From Actinomadura pelletieri DSM 43383 (lineage in GTDB: Bacteria > Actinomycetota > Actinomycetes > Streptosporangiales > Streptosporangiaceae): a stretch of 64,000 bases of DNA. The notes under the pieces were generated by a model, which saw only the letters and a program-made list of their open reading frames with translations, was not told the DNA's origin and did no database searches. The translations under genes were made by a program, and so were the position numbers. Shown here piece by piece: positions 1 through 8,191 of the stretch. Numbering within the stretch: the stretch's first letter is position 1; the number at the start of each line of letters is the position of its first letter. Location of the stretch: NCBI RefSeq assembly GCF_003634705.1, contig NZ_RBWU01000006.1:558001-622000 (forward strand), written 5' to 3'.

Positions 1-53
1 TGCTCGAACTCTAGCCGGACGGTCGCGCACGGTCGCGCGTAGCATCGTCCGGT

Positions 54-152
54 ATGAGCGGGATGGTGAACGCCGGGATACTCGTCGGATTCCTCGGGTT
101 CATGGCGGTCACCGCCGTGTTCCTCGTGATCCGCCTGGCCCGTCTGAGATAG
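54..152 (+). CDS. Small single-span membrane protein (32 aa)
   Basis: This short frame opens at ATG 54 and encodes about 32 residues. Residues 7-27 are almost entirely hydrophobic and are followed by a basic tail (IRLARLR), which is the pattern of a small N-out/C-in membrane peptide. There is no Shine-Dalgarno sequence, but a -10-like TAGCAT lies at 40-45, eight bases before the ATG, so the message may be leaderless as for several genes in this window. It ends six bases before the stop of the oppositely oriented GIDE-domain gene. I do not recognise a family. It could be a spurious frame, but the promoter spacing and the clean transmembrane segment favour a real gene. Confidence 0.5.
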   Translation: MSGMVNAGILVGFLGFMAVTAVFLVIRLARLR

Positions 153-158
153 GGCGGG

Positions 159-815
159 TCAGTCCCCGTAGTAGATGTGGTTGACGAGGACGATCACGCC
201 GCAGATGAGGACGATGAGCGATCCGCCGCCGTAGCCGATGCCCATGAACATCACCGCACGCCGCTGGAACTCCCGCCGCGTCCGCGTGGTGATGCTGTAC
301 TGGCCGGTCTCCTTGTCCTTGCCGATGGACCCGCCCGTCGACGTGCCGAGGACGTACAGGGGACCGTCGGCCGGCAGGATCCACTCCTCGTAGCGGTACT
401 CCGCGACCTCCTCGTTCAGGCCGGGCAGGTTCCCGTTGTGGGCTCGCCGCTCGTCCATCGTCTGGACGGGCGCGTCCACGGCCGCGTTCTCCGGGACGAT
501 GGTCAGGTGCCCTGTCTTGTCCTGGAGGTAGAAGGGCGCCTTGGACTTCTCGTCGACGAAGACGCGCTTGCCGCCCGCCTTGGTCTTGGCCGTGGCCTTG
601 ATCTTGTACCAGGCGCACGGCGTCCCGGAGAACGGCGCGGGCTGGACGGCGAGGGCCGTCCCGGTCACCTGGCAGGGAACGCCGTCGTGAAGGGCGGCGA
701 CCCCGGCGCAGTTCGTCAGGGTGCCGCGCCGCAGATTGCGGAAACGGATCCGCCAGACCCAGCCCGCGGCCAGCAGAACGGAGGCGATGATGAGCGGGAG
801 GAGCAGGACCACCAT
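159..815 (-). CDS. GIDE-domain membrane protein
   Basis: The product (about 218 aa from ATG 815) has an N-terminal transmembrane helix (MVVLLLPLIIASVLLAAGWVW), a central beta-rich region with the CxWYKIK and EEWILPADGPLYVLG pattern, and a second helix at the C-terminus. This arrangement is that of bacterial proteins with the GIDE domain, named after the mitochondrial E3 ligase MULAN/GIDE; the bacterial members lack a RING finger and their role is unknown. The open frame continues upstream to 992, but that would overlap the divergent nitrobindin gene starting at 940. ATG 815, or GTG 827 just upstream, leaves room for two promoters, so I use 815. Family assignment is from the fold pattern only. 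Confidence 0.7.
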   Translation of the reverse strand: MVVLLLPLIIASVLLAAGWVWRIRFRNLRRGTLTNCAGVAALHDGVPCQVTGTALAVQPAPFSGTPCAWYKIKATAKTKAGGKRVFVDEKSKAPFYLQDKTGHLTIVPENAAVDAPVQTMDERRAHNGNLPGLNEEVAEYRYEEWILPADGPLYVLGTSTGGSIGKDKETGQYSITTRTRREFQRRAVMFMGIGYGGGSLIVLICGVIVLVNHIYYGD

Positions 816-939
816 GAGGCTTGACACGTTCCAATGATTCGGAAGACGCGCGGTTCCGGACAGGGACGCAGGTCCCGAGTTCGCCGGGGGCACGACACCG
901 GGACGCGCCGCGCCGCCTGCCCCACTACCCTCGGTGCTC

Positions 940-1425
940 ATGGATCCTGAGCTGCACCCGGACCTTGAGCCGCTGAAGTTCCTCCTCGGCACGTGGGAGG
1001 GCGCCGGAGTCGGCGGCTATCCCACGATCGAGTCGTTCAACTTCGGGCAGGAGCTGTCCTTCACCCACAACGGGAAGCCCTTCCTCATCTACGCGAGCCG
1101 GACCTGGCTGATCGAAGAGGACGGCACGCTCGGGCGTCCGCTGGCGGTGGAGACGGGGTACTGGAGGCCGCGTCCCGACAACAGGGTCGAGGTCACGCTG
1201 GCGCACCCGACGGGCATCGTGGAGATCTACGTCGGCACGGTCGCGTTCAGCCGGGTGGAGTTGCAGACGGACGTCGTCGCCCGCACCGAGTCGGCCAAGG
1301 AGGTGACCGCCGGGCACCGCCTGTACGGCATGATCGGCGAGGATCTCGGCTGGGCCTACGACATGGCGGCGATGGGGGAGAAGCTCCAGTCGCACGTGTC
1401 GGCGCAACTGAAGCGGGTGGGCTGA
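940..1425 (+). CDS. Nitrobindin / FABP-like heme-binding beta-barrel protein
   Basis: This 161-residue protein carries the nitrobindin signature GTWEGAGVGGYPTI near residues 17-30 and the YWRPRPDNRVEV strand, matching the actinobacterial FABP-like family to which Mycobacterium Rv2717c and the THAP4 C-terminal domain belong. In characterised members a ten-stranded barrel binds ferric heme through a C-terminal histidine and isomerises peroxynitrite to nitrate; the His in LQSHVSAQLKRV is the likely ligand. The length is typical. ATG 940 has no Shine-Dalgarno sequence but is preceded by TACCCT at 926-931, suggesting a leaderless mRNA. The gene stands beside a Fur-family regulator, though nothing shows that they are co-regulated. 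Confidence 0.85.
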   Translation: MDPELHPDLEPLKFLLGTWEGAGVGGYPTIESFNFGQELSFTHNGKPFLIYASRTWLIEEDGTLGRPLAVETGYWRPRPDNRVEVTLAHPTGIVEIYVGTVAFSRVELQTDVVARTESAKEVTAGHRLYGMIGEDLGWAYDMAAMGEKLQSHVSAQLKRVG

Positions 1426-1752
1426 GAAATGAACGATCCCCGGACCTTCCCGCCGTTTCGGGGGCGGGGCGATGGACAGGACGGGTCCATCGGTCCGGGG
1501 ACCGGGTAACTGCCTGGGATTCGCCGGTCACCGTCGCGACCGGTTGCCACCGCCGGGGGCGGCGGCGCCGAGGCGGAACGGCGACTAGCGGACAGCCACC
1601 TCGCGAGTCCTAAGATCAACCATGTCTTGGACCACCTCCTTTCGCGCGTACTCCGCACGTTATGTGAGGCCCGCGCGGCCGGGCAAGCGGTTTTTTCCGC
1701 CGACCGGACGTCGCCGGTGAGGTTCCGGGCCGGCGGGATCTAGACTCGTGAC
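1426..1752. other. Intergenic region upstream of fur
   Basis: This 327-bp gap holds no convincing gene. A 32-codon frame starts at ATG 1622 (MSWTTSFRAYSARY...) and stops at 1720; it is Arg/Tyr-rich, lacks a clear ribosome site and is only a weak leader-peptide candidate. TAGACT at 1741-1746 lies six bases before the fur ATG and is a plausible -10 box for a leaderless fur transcript. GC-rich inverted segments around 1465-1510 could act as a terminator for the nitrobindin gene but have no U-run. Confidence 0.4.
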
Positions 1753-2169
1753 ATGGTCGAATCGTGGCAGGAGGAGCTGCGGGCGAAGGGGTACCGGGTC
1801 ACCCCCCAGCGCCAGCTGGTCCTCGAAGCGGTCACCAACCTGGAGCACGCGACCCCGGAAGAGATCTGCGCCGAGGTGCAGCGCACCGCCCGCGGTGTGA
1901 ACATCTCCACCGTGTACCGGACGCTGGAACTGCTCGAAGAGCTCGGGCTGGTCAAGCACGCACATCTCGGGCACGGCCCGCCGAACTACCACCTTGCGGC
2001 CGAGGCCGAGCACATCCATCTGGTGTGCCGGAACTGCCACACCGTCGAGGACGTCGATCCGCGCGCGGCGGGCGGCCTCGCCGACGTCCTGCAACGCGAC
2101 TTCGGTTTCGAGACGGACGTGCATCACCTCACGGTCTACGGGCGGTGCAAGGACTGCCGCGCGACATAA
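1753..2169 (+). CDS. Fur-family metal-responsive repressor
   Basis: This is a 138-residue ferric-uptake-regulator-type protein. The N-terminal winged helix (about residues 1-80) contains the recognition region GVNISTVYRTLELLEELGLV, and the C-terminal dimerisation half has the metal cluster HIHLVCRNC followed by a second CxxC (CKDC) at the very end, a structural zinc site. Fur, Zur, Nur and PerR share this layout and cannot be told apart here. The predicted -10 (1741-1746) is six bases from the ATG, so the mRNA is probably leaderless. ygfZ follows 9 bp downstream with its own leaderless-type promoter. It probably represses metal or peroxide-stress genes elsewhere, since no transporter is adjacent. 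Confidence 0.88.
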   Translation: MVESWQEELRAKGYRVTPQRQLVLEAVTNLEHATPEEICAEVQRTARGVNISTVYRTLELLEELGLVKHAHLGHGPPNYHLAAEAEHIHLVCRNCHTVEDVDPRAAGGLADVLQRDFGFETDVHHLTVYGRCKDCRAT

Positions 2170-2178
2170 CCTGGTCGC

Positions 2179-3165
2179 ATGGAGAGCCCGCTGCTGGAGT
2201 CGCCCGGAGCCGTCCCCGCCGACGCGCCCGACCAGGAGGTCGCCGCGCACTACGGGGAGCCCGCGCAGGAGCAACGCGCCCTGGAGGACGGGACGGCGTT
2301 CGTCGACCGTGGCAACCGGGGCGTCGTCAAGGTGTCCGGCCCCGACCGGCTCAGGTGGCTGCACAGCCTGTTGAGCCAGCACCTGGACGGGTTGAAGCCG
2401 TTCGAGCCGACCGAGGCCCTGCTGCTCGGCCCCAATGGGCACATCGAGAACCACCTCTTCCTGGTCGACGACGGTGAGGCGGTCTGGGCCCATGTGGAGC
2501 CCGGCGCGGCGGCCCCGCTGGTGGAGTTCCTCGACCGGATGCGGTTCATGCTCCGCGTCGAGGTCGCCGACGTGTCCGCCGACCACGCCGTGATCACGGT
2601 TCCCGGGCCCGCTCGTCCCGGCGAACTCGCGTGGCCGGACGTCGCCGGGACCGTCACCCGGATCGTCCCGCGCGGCGAGGTCCCCGAGGGCCTGCGACCG
2701 GCGGGGCTCTGGGCCTACGAGGCGCTCCGCATCGCCGAGCACCGTCCCCGCCTCGGCTTCGACACCGACCACCGGACGATCCCGCACGAGGCGGGATATG
2801 TGGAGACGGCCGTCCACCTGAACAAGGGCTGCTACCGGGGGCAGGAGACCGTCGCGCGCGTCCACAACCTGGGACGCCCGCCGCGCCGCCTCGTGTTCCT
2901 GCACCTGGACGGCAGCGTCGACCGGCTGCCCGCGCACGGCGACCCCGTCGAGATCCCCGGCGGCCGAACGGTCGGATTCGTCGGCTCGGCGGCCCGGCAC
3001 CACGAGCTGGGCCCGGTCGCGCTGGCGCTGGTGAAACGGAACGTCCCGGTCGACGCGGAACTCCTGGCGGGCGGAGTGGCGGCCGCGCAGGAGATCGTGG
3101 TCTCCCCGGACACGGGCGCGAACGCGCAGATCGATCTTCGTCGGCGACCCGCGAAGTCCGGGTAG
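2179..3165 (+). CDS. ygfZ: YgfZ/GcvT-like folate-binding Fe-S cluster repair protein
   Basis: The 328-residue product has the GcvT-like fold typical of YgfZ/IBA57 proteins, with the hallmark motif KGCYRGQETVARV near residues 215-227, including the conserved cysteine. YgfZ uses tetrahydrofolate and supports the maturation or repair of certain [4Fe-4S] enzymes. The early segment GTAFVDRGNRGVVKVSGPDRLRWLHSL matches the usual start of the family fold. TAACCT at 2167-2172 lies six bases before the ATG, again suggesting a leaderless transcript. The gene follows fur by 9 bp in the same direction; this pairing is common in actinobacteria. Confidence 0.88.
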   Translation: MESPLLESPGAVPADAPDQEVAAHYGEPAQEQRALEDGTAFVDRGNRGVVKVSGPDRLRWLHSLLSQHLDGLKPFEPTEALLLGPNGHIENHLFLVDDGEAVWAHVEPGAAAPLVEFLDRMRFMLRVEVADVSADHAVITVPGPARPGELAWPDVAGTVTRIVPRGEVPEGLRPAGLWAYEALRIAEHRPRLGFDTDHRTIPHEAGYVETAVHLNKGCYRGQETVARVHNLGRPPRRLVFLHLDGSVDRLPAHGDPVEIPGGRTVGFVGSAARHHELGPVALALVKRNVPVDAELLAGGVAAAQEIVVSPDTGANAQIDLRRRPAKSG

Positions 3166-3245
3166 ATCACCGAAGGCTGGGGCAATATCGTCTGATGTAG
3201 ACGATTTCTAACCAGTTGTGGCGCGTGAAAGGCGGTTTCCTACCG

Positions 3246-3725
3246 ATGGTGGCCAACCTGGGGAAAGAGGAACCGCCCGCGGCACGGAGGGGTGCCCGGC
3301 GCCTTCCCCGCAGGGAGCCCGCGGCGCTGTGGTGGGTCATGTTCGCCGTCTTCGCCGGAATCGCCCTTTGGTTGGGGTCGTGGCGGGTCGGGCTGCTCGT
3401 CCTTCTGGTGTGGTGTCTGTACCAGTTCATCCTCGTACCGACCGTGTGCCGGGTGCTGAAACCGCAGGGGCACTTCTGCACGGAACGCGTCCGGGGACGC
3501 CTGTTCGCCTGCGGGCCCGATCACCAACAGCTCAAGACCGACGCGCTGTGGCAACTCATCGGAATGCGGAACCCCTTCCGGAACCCGGACATCGAGGACG
3601 ATTCAGGCGTCGTCCAGTCCCCCTATGTGAGCAGCCGCCTCACCAGCGCCGACCGCGTCCTGATCGTCCTGGCGGCACTCGGAACCCTCACCACCCTGGT
3701 CGGGATGATCTACGGCTTCCGCTGA
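3246..3725 (+). CDS. Conserved membrane protein, unknown function
   Basis: This protein of about 159 residues has a basic N-terminus, a pair of closely spaced hydrophobic segments (ALWWVMFAVFAGIALWLGSW and VGLLVLLVWCLYQFILV), a soluble middle with three cysteines, and a final transmembrane helix (VLIVLAALGTLTTLVGMIYGF). I place the start at ATG 3246; a TTG at 3216 would add ten residues, and neither has a strong ribosome site. The stop is 2 bp from the end of the convergent dtd gene. No family is recognised. The coding call rests on the open frame, codon bias and three clean membrane helices. Confidence 0.65.
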   Translation: MVANLGKEEPPAARRGARRLPRREPAALWWVMFAVFAGIALWLGSWRVGLLVLLVWCLYQFILVPTVCRVLKPQGHFCTERVRGRLFACGPDHQQLKTDALWQLIGMRNPFRNPDIEDDSGVVQSPYVSSRLTSADRVLIVLAALGTLTTLVGMIYGFR

Positions 3726-3727
3726 CC

Positions 3728-4153
3728 TCACACGTCCACGACCAACGTGATCGGACCGTCGTTGACGAGGGCGACCTTCATGTCCGCGCCGAACTCACCG
3801 GTCTCGACCTTCGCGCCGAGCGCCCTCAGTTCGTGGACGACCGCGTCCACCAGCGGCTCCGCGACCGGGCCCGGCGCGGCGGCCGTCCACGACGGGCGGC
3901 GACCCTTCCGCGCGTCCCCGTAGAGGGTGAACTGGCTCACGACGAGCAGCGGCGCGTTCACGTCCGAGCACGACTTCTCGTCCTCCAGAATCCGCAGCCC
4001 CCACAGCTTCGCCGCGAGCCTGCGGGCCTTCGCCGGATCGTCGTCGTGCGTCACGCCGACGAGGACCAGCAGGCCCGGTCCCTCGATCTCCCCGACGATC
4101 CGTCCGTCCACGGACACGCTGGCCTGGCTCACTCGCTGGACTACCGCACGCAT
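3728..4153 (-). CDS. dtd: D-aminoacyl-tRNA deacylase
   Basis: This 141-residue protein begins MRAVVQRVSQASVSVDG, the standard Dtd N-terminus, and contains the catalytic SQFTLYGD motif and the C-terminal NDGPITL segment that forms the Gly-cisPro chiral-proofreading loop. Dtd acts as a cytoplasmic homodimer that hydrolyses D-amino acids, and glycine mischarged on tRNA-Ala, from tRNA. Length and both motifs are intact. Start ATG 4153 was chosen because it gives the canonical N-terminus; the frame stays open upstream but that part is out of family. It is divergent from the BKACE gene, with only about 20 bp between starts, so the promoters must overlap. Confidence 0.93.
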   Translation of the reverse strand: MRAVVQRVSQASVSVDGRIVGEIEGPGLLVLVGVTHDDDPAKARRLAAKLWGLRILEDEKSCSDVNAPLLVVSQFTLYGDARKGRRPSWTAAAPGPVAEPLVDAVVHELRALGAKVETGEFGADMKVALVNDGPITLVVDV

Positions 4154-4172
4154 GACCATGCATTCTGCCGCC

Positions 4173-5000
4173 ATGGGAGCAACGACGCTCATCACGGTGG
4201 CGCCGACCGGCGCGGAGTCCACGAAGACAGCCGTCCCCGCCCTGCCCGTCACCCTCGATGAGCTGGTCAGGACGGCCGAGGAGTGCGAGGCGGCCGGAGC
4301 GGCGGTCATCCATGTGCACATCCGCGACGACGACGCCCGACCCACCCTCGACCTGCCCCGCCTCCGCGACACGGTGACGGCCCTGCGCGAGCGCACGGAC
4401 CTGATCGTCCAGCTCTCCACGGGCGGCGCGGTCACCGACCCGTACGAGGACCGCCTCCGCGTCCTGGACGCCGACCCCGACATGTGCTCCCTCACCTGCG
4501 GGACGGTCAACTTCGGCGCCGACGTCTTCATGAACCCGTGGCCGTTCATGGTGGAGCTCTACCGGCGCACCCAGGCCCTGGAGATCGTCCCGGAGTTCGA
4601 GCTGTTCGACCTGGGCCACATCACCGCGCTGCACCGCCTCCTCGACAAGTACGGGCTTCCGTCCGGCGGCCATGTCCACTGTGATCTGGTGATGGGCGTC
4701 CCCGGCGGCATGCCCGGCGACACCCGCACCCTGGTCGCCGCCGTGGAGGCCCTCCCGTCCGGTGCGACCTGGTCGGCCACCGGCATCGGGCGCACGAGCG
4801 TCCCCGTCCTGCTGGCCGCCCTCTCGGCGGGCGGACACCTCCGGGTCGGCATGGAGGACACGGTCACCTTCGCCAAGGGCCAACCGGTCACGGCGAACGT
4901 CCAACTGGTGGAACGTGCCGCCCAGGCCGCGACACTGGCCCAGCGCCCACCGATGGCGTCCGACGAGGCCCGCGCCCTTCTTCACGTCAAGGCACGCTGA
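4173..5000 (+). CDS. BKACE-family beta-keto acid cleavage enzyme (DUF849)
   Basis: The 275-residue TIM-barrel protein opens with TLITVAPTGAE and contains the metal-binding HVHIRDDD motif, followed by LSTGG, LTCGTVNFG and VPEFELFD, all typical of the 3-keto-5-aminohexanoate cleavage enzyme (BKACE) superfamily. These Zn enzymes condense a beta-keto acid with acetyl-CoA to give acetoacetate and a new acyl-CoA; the substrate cannot be read from sequence. ATG 4173 fits the usual N-terminus, though an in-frame ATG at 4158 is possible. It overlaps the convergent paaX by 14 bp. The neighbouring PaaX regulator hints at acyl-CoA-linked catabolism, but that link is inference. Confidence 0.85.
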   Translation: MGATTLITVAPTGAESTKTAVPALPVTLDELVRTAEECEAAGAAVIHVHIRDDDARPTLDLPRLRDTVTALRERTDLIVQLSTGGAVTDPYEDRLRVLDADPDMCSLTCGTVNFGADVFMNPWPFMVELYRRTQALEIVPEFELFDLGHITALHRLLDKYGLPSGGHVHCDLVMGVPGGMPGDTRTLVAAVEALPSGATWSATGIGRTSVPVLLAALSAGGHLRVGMEDTVTFAKGQPVTANVQLVERAAQAATLAQRPPMASDEARALLHVKAR

Positions 5001-5832
5001 CCGCTTCGTCGTAGAGACGGAACAGGCGAGGCGTTGACGGCGAGTCGGCGCGTAGAGCCGTCCAACACTCCTGGAAGAGTCGCCGGGCGTGGCTGCCGGG
5101 CCAGGGCTGGGGTAGCAGTTCCGGGGGCAGGAGCGGGTCGGGGGTCATGGCGCGGCCGAACTCGGCGGCGAGCTCAACGGCCAGTGTGAGCCGCTCGACC
5201 TCCGAAAGGCCCCGCGACAACTGCGCGGCGGACGAGCCGGCGAACGCCGCCAGACGTTCATGCCGTGCCGCGATCTCGTCCAGAGGCCATATCGCGGCCG
5301 CCAGGCTGCGGGGCTCATCGACGTCCCCGATGCGCAGGTCGGTGCTGGTGAGAAAGCTGACCGTATCGATGACGCCGAGATGACGGGCCTGCGCCTCGAC
5401 CAGCTCGGCGATGAGATTGGCGCTGACGTACAGCCCGCCCTGGACGGGCGCGGCGCCCAGGTGCAGGAGGCTCTCCCGCAGAGCGTCACGGGCGGTGCGA
5501 AGCGACTCCGGGACGGCGAAGGCGAACAGATGCCAGGTGCCGTCCCAGGGCGCGAGCCCCTGGTCCTGCCGGTAGGCGTGGCGAACATATCCGACATCGG
5601 GAGCTATGGCACCGGTCGCATCGGCCACGGCCCGCAGGACGGCCTTGCGCCCCCGACCCACCTGCGTGAACCGGCCTTCGGCGACGAGCCGCTTGACGCA
5701 CAGCCGGACCTGCTGGTCGGTCATGCCCAACAGCCTGGCGACGGCGTAGAGCTCACCGGCGTCCACGGTCCCGTCCTCGTGGAGCAGGGCGTGCACCAGC
5801 AGCCGCGTGGGAATCTCCGGACGCTCACTCAT
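4987..5832 (-). CDS. PaaX-family transcriptional regulator
   Basis: This 281-residue protein matches PaaX. It has an N-terminal winged helix (RLLVHALLHEDGTVDAGELYAVARLLGMTDQQVRLCVKRLV), a central DGTWHLFAFAVPESLRTARDALRESL domain, and a long helical C-terminus. PaaX proteins repress phenylacetate catabolism and respond to phenylacetyl-CoA, and actinobacterial paralogues control other acyl-CoA pathways. Its start overlaps the stop of the upstream GNAT gene by 8 bp, so the two are translationally coupled, and its 3' end overlaps the convergent BKACE gene by 14 bp. No paa genes occur in the window, so its target is unknown. Confidence 0.85.
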   Translation of the reverse strand: MSERPEIPTRLLVHALLHEDGTVDAGELYAVARLLGMTDQQVRLCVKRLVAEGRFTQVGRGRKAVLRAVADATGAIAPDVGYVRHAYRQDQGLAPWDGTWHLFAFAVPESLRTARDALRESLLHLGAAPVQGGLYVSANLIAELVEAQARHLGVIDTVSFLTSTDLRIGDVDEPRSLAAAIWPLDEIAARHERLAAFAGSSAAQLSRGLSEVERLTLAVELAAEFGRAMTPDPLLPPELLPQPWPGSHARRLFQECWTALRADSPSTPRLFRLYDEAVSVP

Positions 5833-6466
5833 CGGTCACCTCGAAAGACAAGGCACGGTGCATGGTCGTCACCGCCCCGAACCCCATCAACCCTCGCAGA
5901 AAGGGTGTCTGCTGCGTGCGCACGGCGATGAAGCCATGCCGTTCGTACAGCGCCCTCGCACGCGGGTTGACGTCGATGACATCGAGCCGGATCCGGGAGC
6001 AGGCGTGCTCGGCGGCAATGGCGATGATCTCCCGCAGCAGCATGCCGCCGATTCCGGAGCCGCGGAGTTCCGCCGCGACGCAGATTCCGTCCATCACGAG
6101 TTCGCCCTTGGCGGGCGTCCGGGTGAACAGGGCGAGCGGGACCAGCCGCAGCACCCCGTTGAACACGCCGTAGGCGGACAGCACGTCTCGTGCCGTGCCG
6201 CCGGTCAATGCACGTCCCCCGAGGTTGTAACCGGCGACACCGACGACCCGCCCCTCGTCGTCCAGAACGGCGATGCCCCGATCGTGGTTCAGATGGGCCG
6301 CAAGAAACGCCCGCCCCTTCTCAGGAGGACCAAGCGCGGCCCCGAGCTTGCGCCCGAACGCCTCCCAGTAGAGCCCGGCCACCTGCCCTTCGGCCCCCTC
6401 GGGAATCCCCCTACGCAGACGAACGACACGACCGTCCCGACCCCTCGACCCCACACGCCCTCCCAT
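5825..6466 (-). CDS. GNAT-family N-acetyltransferase
   Basis: The 213-residue protein has a GNAT core. The acetyl-CoA P-loop is in VAAELRGSGIGGMLLREIIAIA (around residues 131-152), followed by the ARALYERHGFIAV motif that ends most GNAT domains. The acceptor substrate cannot be predicted. GTG 6469 or ATG 6466 are possible starts, and GTG 6454, preceded by GGGAGGG, is another. It forms a two-gene unit with paaX (8-bp overlap) and is divergent from the DUF418 gene, with the candidate operator at 6493-6521 between them. Confidence 0.8.
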   Translation of the reverse strand: MGGRVGSRGRDGRVVRLRRGIPEGAEGQVAGLYWEAFGRKLGAALGPPEKGRAFLAAHLNHDRGIAVLDDEGRVVGVAGYNLGGRALTGGTARDVLSAYGVFNGVLRLVPLALFTRTPAKGELVMDGICVAAELRGSGIGGMLLREIIAIAAEHACSRIRLDVIDVNPRARALYERHGFIAVRTQQTPFLRGLMGFGAVTTMHRALSFEVTDE

Positions 6467-6492
6467 CACCCGTCCAGAACCACCCTATAACG

Positions 6493-6521
6493 TTCGTTTT
6501 GAGAACGATCGTTTCTAAGAT
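6493..6521 (+). promoter_or_regulatory. Promoter of the DUF418 gene with internal palindrome
   Basis: TTCGTT (6493-6498) and TAAGAT (6516-6521) are separated by 17 bp and lie 14 bp before the ATG at 6536. The spacer contains the perfect 10-bp palindrome AACGATCGTT at 6504-6513, with a related half AACGTTCG just upstream at 6489-6496. A palindrome between -35 and -10 is the usual site for a TetR-type repressor, but no tetR gene is adjacent. Confidence 0.5.
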
Positions 6522-6535
6522 GATAGTTTCTCCAT

Positions 6536-7822
6536 ATGAGAACCCGGTCAAGGTCAAGGAACGGCCCCCCGCACCACGCCAGGTCAGCGTCGAGCCCTTC
6601 CACCGGAGCCCGGCTGGCGCAGGTGGACGCGCTGCGAGGCTTCGCCCTGTTCGGCATCCTGATGGTCAACATCACCTACATGGCGTCCGCCTACCACGGC
6701 ACCGGCCTGAAGGACCCCGGCCTGGGCGGCCCGGTGAGCACTGCCGTCCGCTGGTTCGTGACGGTCTTCTTCGAGGCCAAGTTCTTCCTGTTGTTCTCGT
6801 TCCTGTTCGGCTACAGCTTCACGCTGCAACTCGACTCCGCCGAGCGACGCGGCGTCCGGTTCACGCCCCGCTTCCTGCGGCGCCTCACTGGCCTGTTCGT
6901 CATCGGCGCCGCGCACGCCGTCGTCCTCTTCCCCGGCGACATCCTCACCCTGTACGCCGTCCTCGGCCTGATCCTGCTCGCGCTGCGCCGTATCAAGCCC
7001 GCGACCGCGATGCGGACAGCCGCCGTGACCCTGACGGTCACCGCCGTCGCGTACATGCTCTTGGCGTTCGCCGTGGCGCAGGCGGGCGGGGGCACGATCC
7101 CGGAGTCCGTGGCCGTCTCCGCCGCGCAGATGACCGAGGACCTGCGCGGCGGACCGGCGTCCGTCATCGGCGCACACCTCCGGGACCTGCCGGACGTGGC
7201 CCTCTTGCTGATCTTCTTCCAAGCACCGTCCGCACTCGCCGCCTTCCTCCTGGGCCTGGCAGCGGGACGGCGGAAGGCGCTCGCCACCCTCGACCGGCGG
7301 TTCCTGCGGCGACTGCAATGGGCGGGTTTCACGATCGGACTGGCGGGCGGCATCGTGTACGGCCACGCGTCGCTGGACCATGCCGGATCCGCCTACCAGG
7401 TCTTCGCCCTGGGCCTCGACGTGATCAGCGCGCCCCTGCTGGCCGCCGCCTACGCCGCGACCGTGCTCCGAATCATCGAAGGCAGTGGTGGCCGGCCCCT
7501 GGTGAACGCGCTCGCCCCGGCGGGACGGATGTCGCTGACGAACTACCTCACCCAGTCACTGGTGGGCGCCCTGGTGTTCACCGGCTTCGGCGCCGCCCTG
7601 ATCGGCCGTGTCGCGCCCCTCGGCGTCGCGGCGATCGCCGTAACCCTGTTCGCGGCACAGATGGTGATCAGCCGATGGTGGCTCCGACACCACGCCTACG
7701 GCCCGCTCGAATGGCTACTACGCGCCTGGACGGCACTGTCAATCCCCCCATGGCGCCCAACACCGACCATCGCCCCTAGGCCGGACCATGCAGCAGGAGG
7801 TACTCCACCTGCTCCCGGCTGA
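6536..7822 (+). CDS. DUF418 family polytopic membrane protein
   Basis: This 428-residue protein begins with a basic leader followed by LAQVDALRGFALFGILMVNI, the conserved N-terminal helix of DUF418/YeiB proteins, and has about ten membrane helices. The C-terminal family motif appears as PAGRMSLTNYLTQSLVGALVF near residues 325-345. DUF418 proteins are related to heparan-alpha-glucosaminide acyltransferases and have been proposed to be transporters; their function is not established. There is no Shine-Dalgarno sequence at ATG 6536, and the predicted promoter lies immediately upstream. The last 47 bp overlap the end of the convergent BldC-like gene. Confidence 0.87.
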   Translation: MRTRSRSRNGPPHHARSASSPSTGARLAQVDALRGFALFGILMVNITYMASAYHGTGLKDPGLGGPVSTAVRWFVTVFFEAKFFLLFSFLFGYSFTLQLDSAERRGVRFTPRFLRRLTGLFVIGAAHAVVLFPGDILTLYAVLGLILLALRRIKPATAMRTAAVTLTVTAVAYMLLAFAVAQAGGGTIPESVAVSAAQMTEDLRGGPASVIGAHLRDLPDVALLLIFFQAPSALAAFLLGLAAGRRKALATLDRRFLRRLQWAGFTIGLAGGIVYGHASLDHAGSAYQVFALGLDVISAPLLAAAYAATVLRIIEGSGGRPLVNALAPAGRMSLTNYLTQSLVGALVFTGFGAALIGRVAPLGVAAIAVTLFAAQMVISRWWLRHHAYGPLEWLLRAWTALSIPPWRPTPTIAPRPDHAAGGTPPAPG

Positions 7823-7982
7823 ACCTGCGATGCCCACCGAGCGTGCGAACGGAGGCGAGTTTCCCTTCCACCGCCCACCGCGTCACCGTGGCACTGCTGA
7901 CACCGAACATTCGGGCCACCTCCGTGATGGTCAGGAGGTGGCCGGGGCTGAAATCCCAGCCGTGGACATGCGTCTGGATCAC
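7776..7982 (-). CDS. BldC-like MerR-type DNA-binding protein
   Basis: This 68-residue protein contains LLTITEVARMFGVSSATVTRWAVEGKLASVRTLGGHRRF, given here as the region around residues 19-57, which matches Streptomyces BldC: a minimal MerR-like winged helix without a ligand domain. BldC binds DNA cooperatively as head-to-tail monomers and delays development. The last few residues form a short tail. It starts at GTG 7982, overlapping the stop of the upstream gene by 4 bp (GTGA), so it is the third gene of a coupled cassette with an RsbW-like ATPase. Excisionase-like proteins share this fold, but the sequence is closest to BldC. Confidence 0.82.
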   Translation of the reverse strand: MIQTHVHGWDFSPGHLLTITEVARMFGVSSATVTRWAVEGKLASVRTLGGHRRFSREQVEYLLLHGPA

Positions 7983-8191
7983 TGGAAGGCCTCCCTGTCG
8001 TCGACCGGCACCGAGGGCAGCGGGTCCTGCACATTGCGCATCGCGAGCATGAGCCGCGCATGCCCGACCCGACCGGACGCGCGTGCGTGCTCATCACCCG
8101 GAACCAGACCGGACTTGCGGAGCCACGGCCCGTACACGCGTATGACGGCGATCTGAAGCCAGGTATCGACCGCCAGTTCGTCGGGGTTCAT
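7979..8191 (-). CDS. Hypothetical protein in BldC/RsbW-like cassette (70 aa)
   Basis: A 70-residue frame starts at ATG 8191 (MNPDELAVDTWLQIAVIRVYGPWLRKSGL) and overlaps the stop of the ATP-binding gene by ATGA and the start of the BldC-like gene by GTGA. Double 4-bp coupling is strong evidence that it is translated. The sequence is mildly acidic with an amphipathic N-terminal helix. I do not recognise a family. Its placement between an anti-sigma-type kinase and a developmental DNA-binding protein suggests a regulatory partner role, which is inference. Confidence 0.68.
   Translation of the reverse strand: MNPDELAVDTWLQIAVIRVYGPWLRKSGLVPGDEHARASGRVGHARLMLAMRNVQDPLPSVPVDDREAFQ

Noticed and set aside
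1622..1720. 32-residue leader peptide upstream of fur
   Set aside because: No ribosome site and no associated alternative hairpins; fur has its own leaderless-type promoter.
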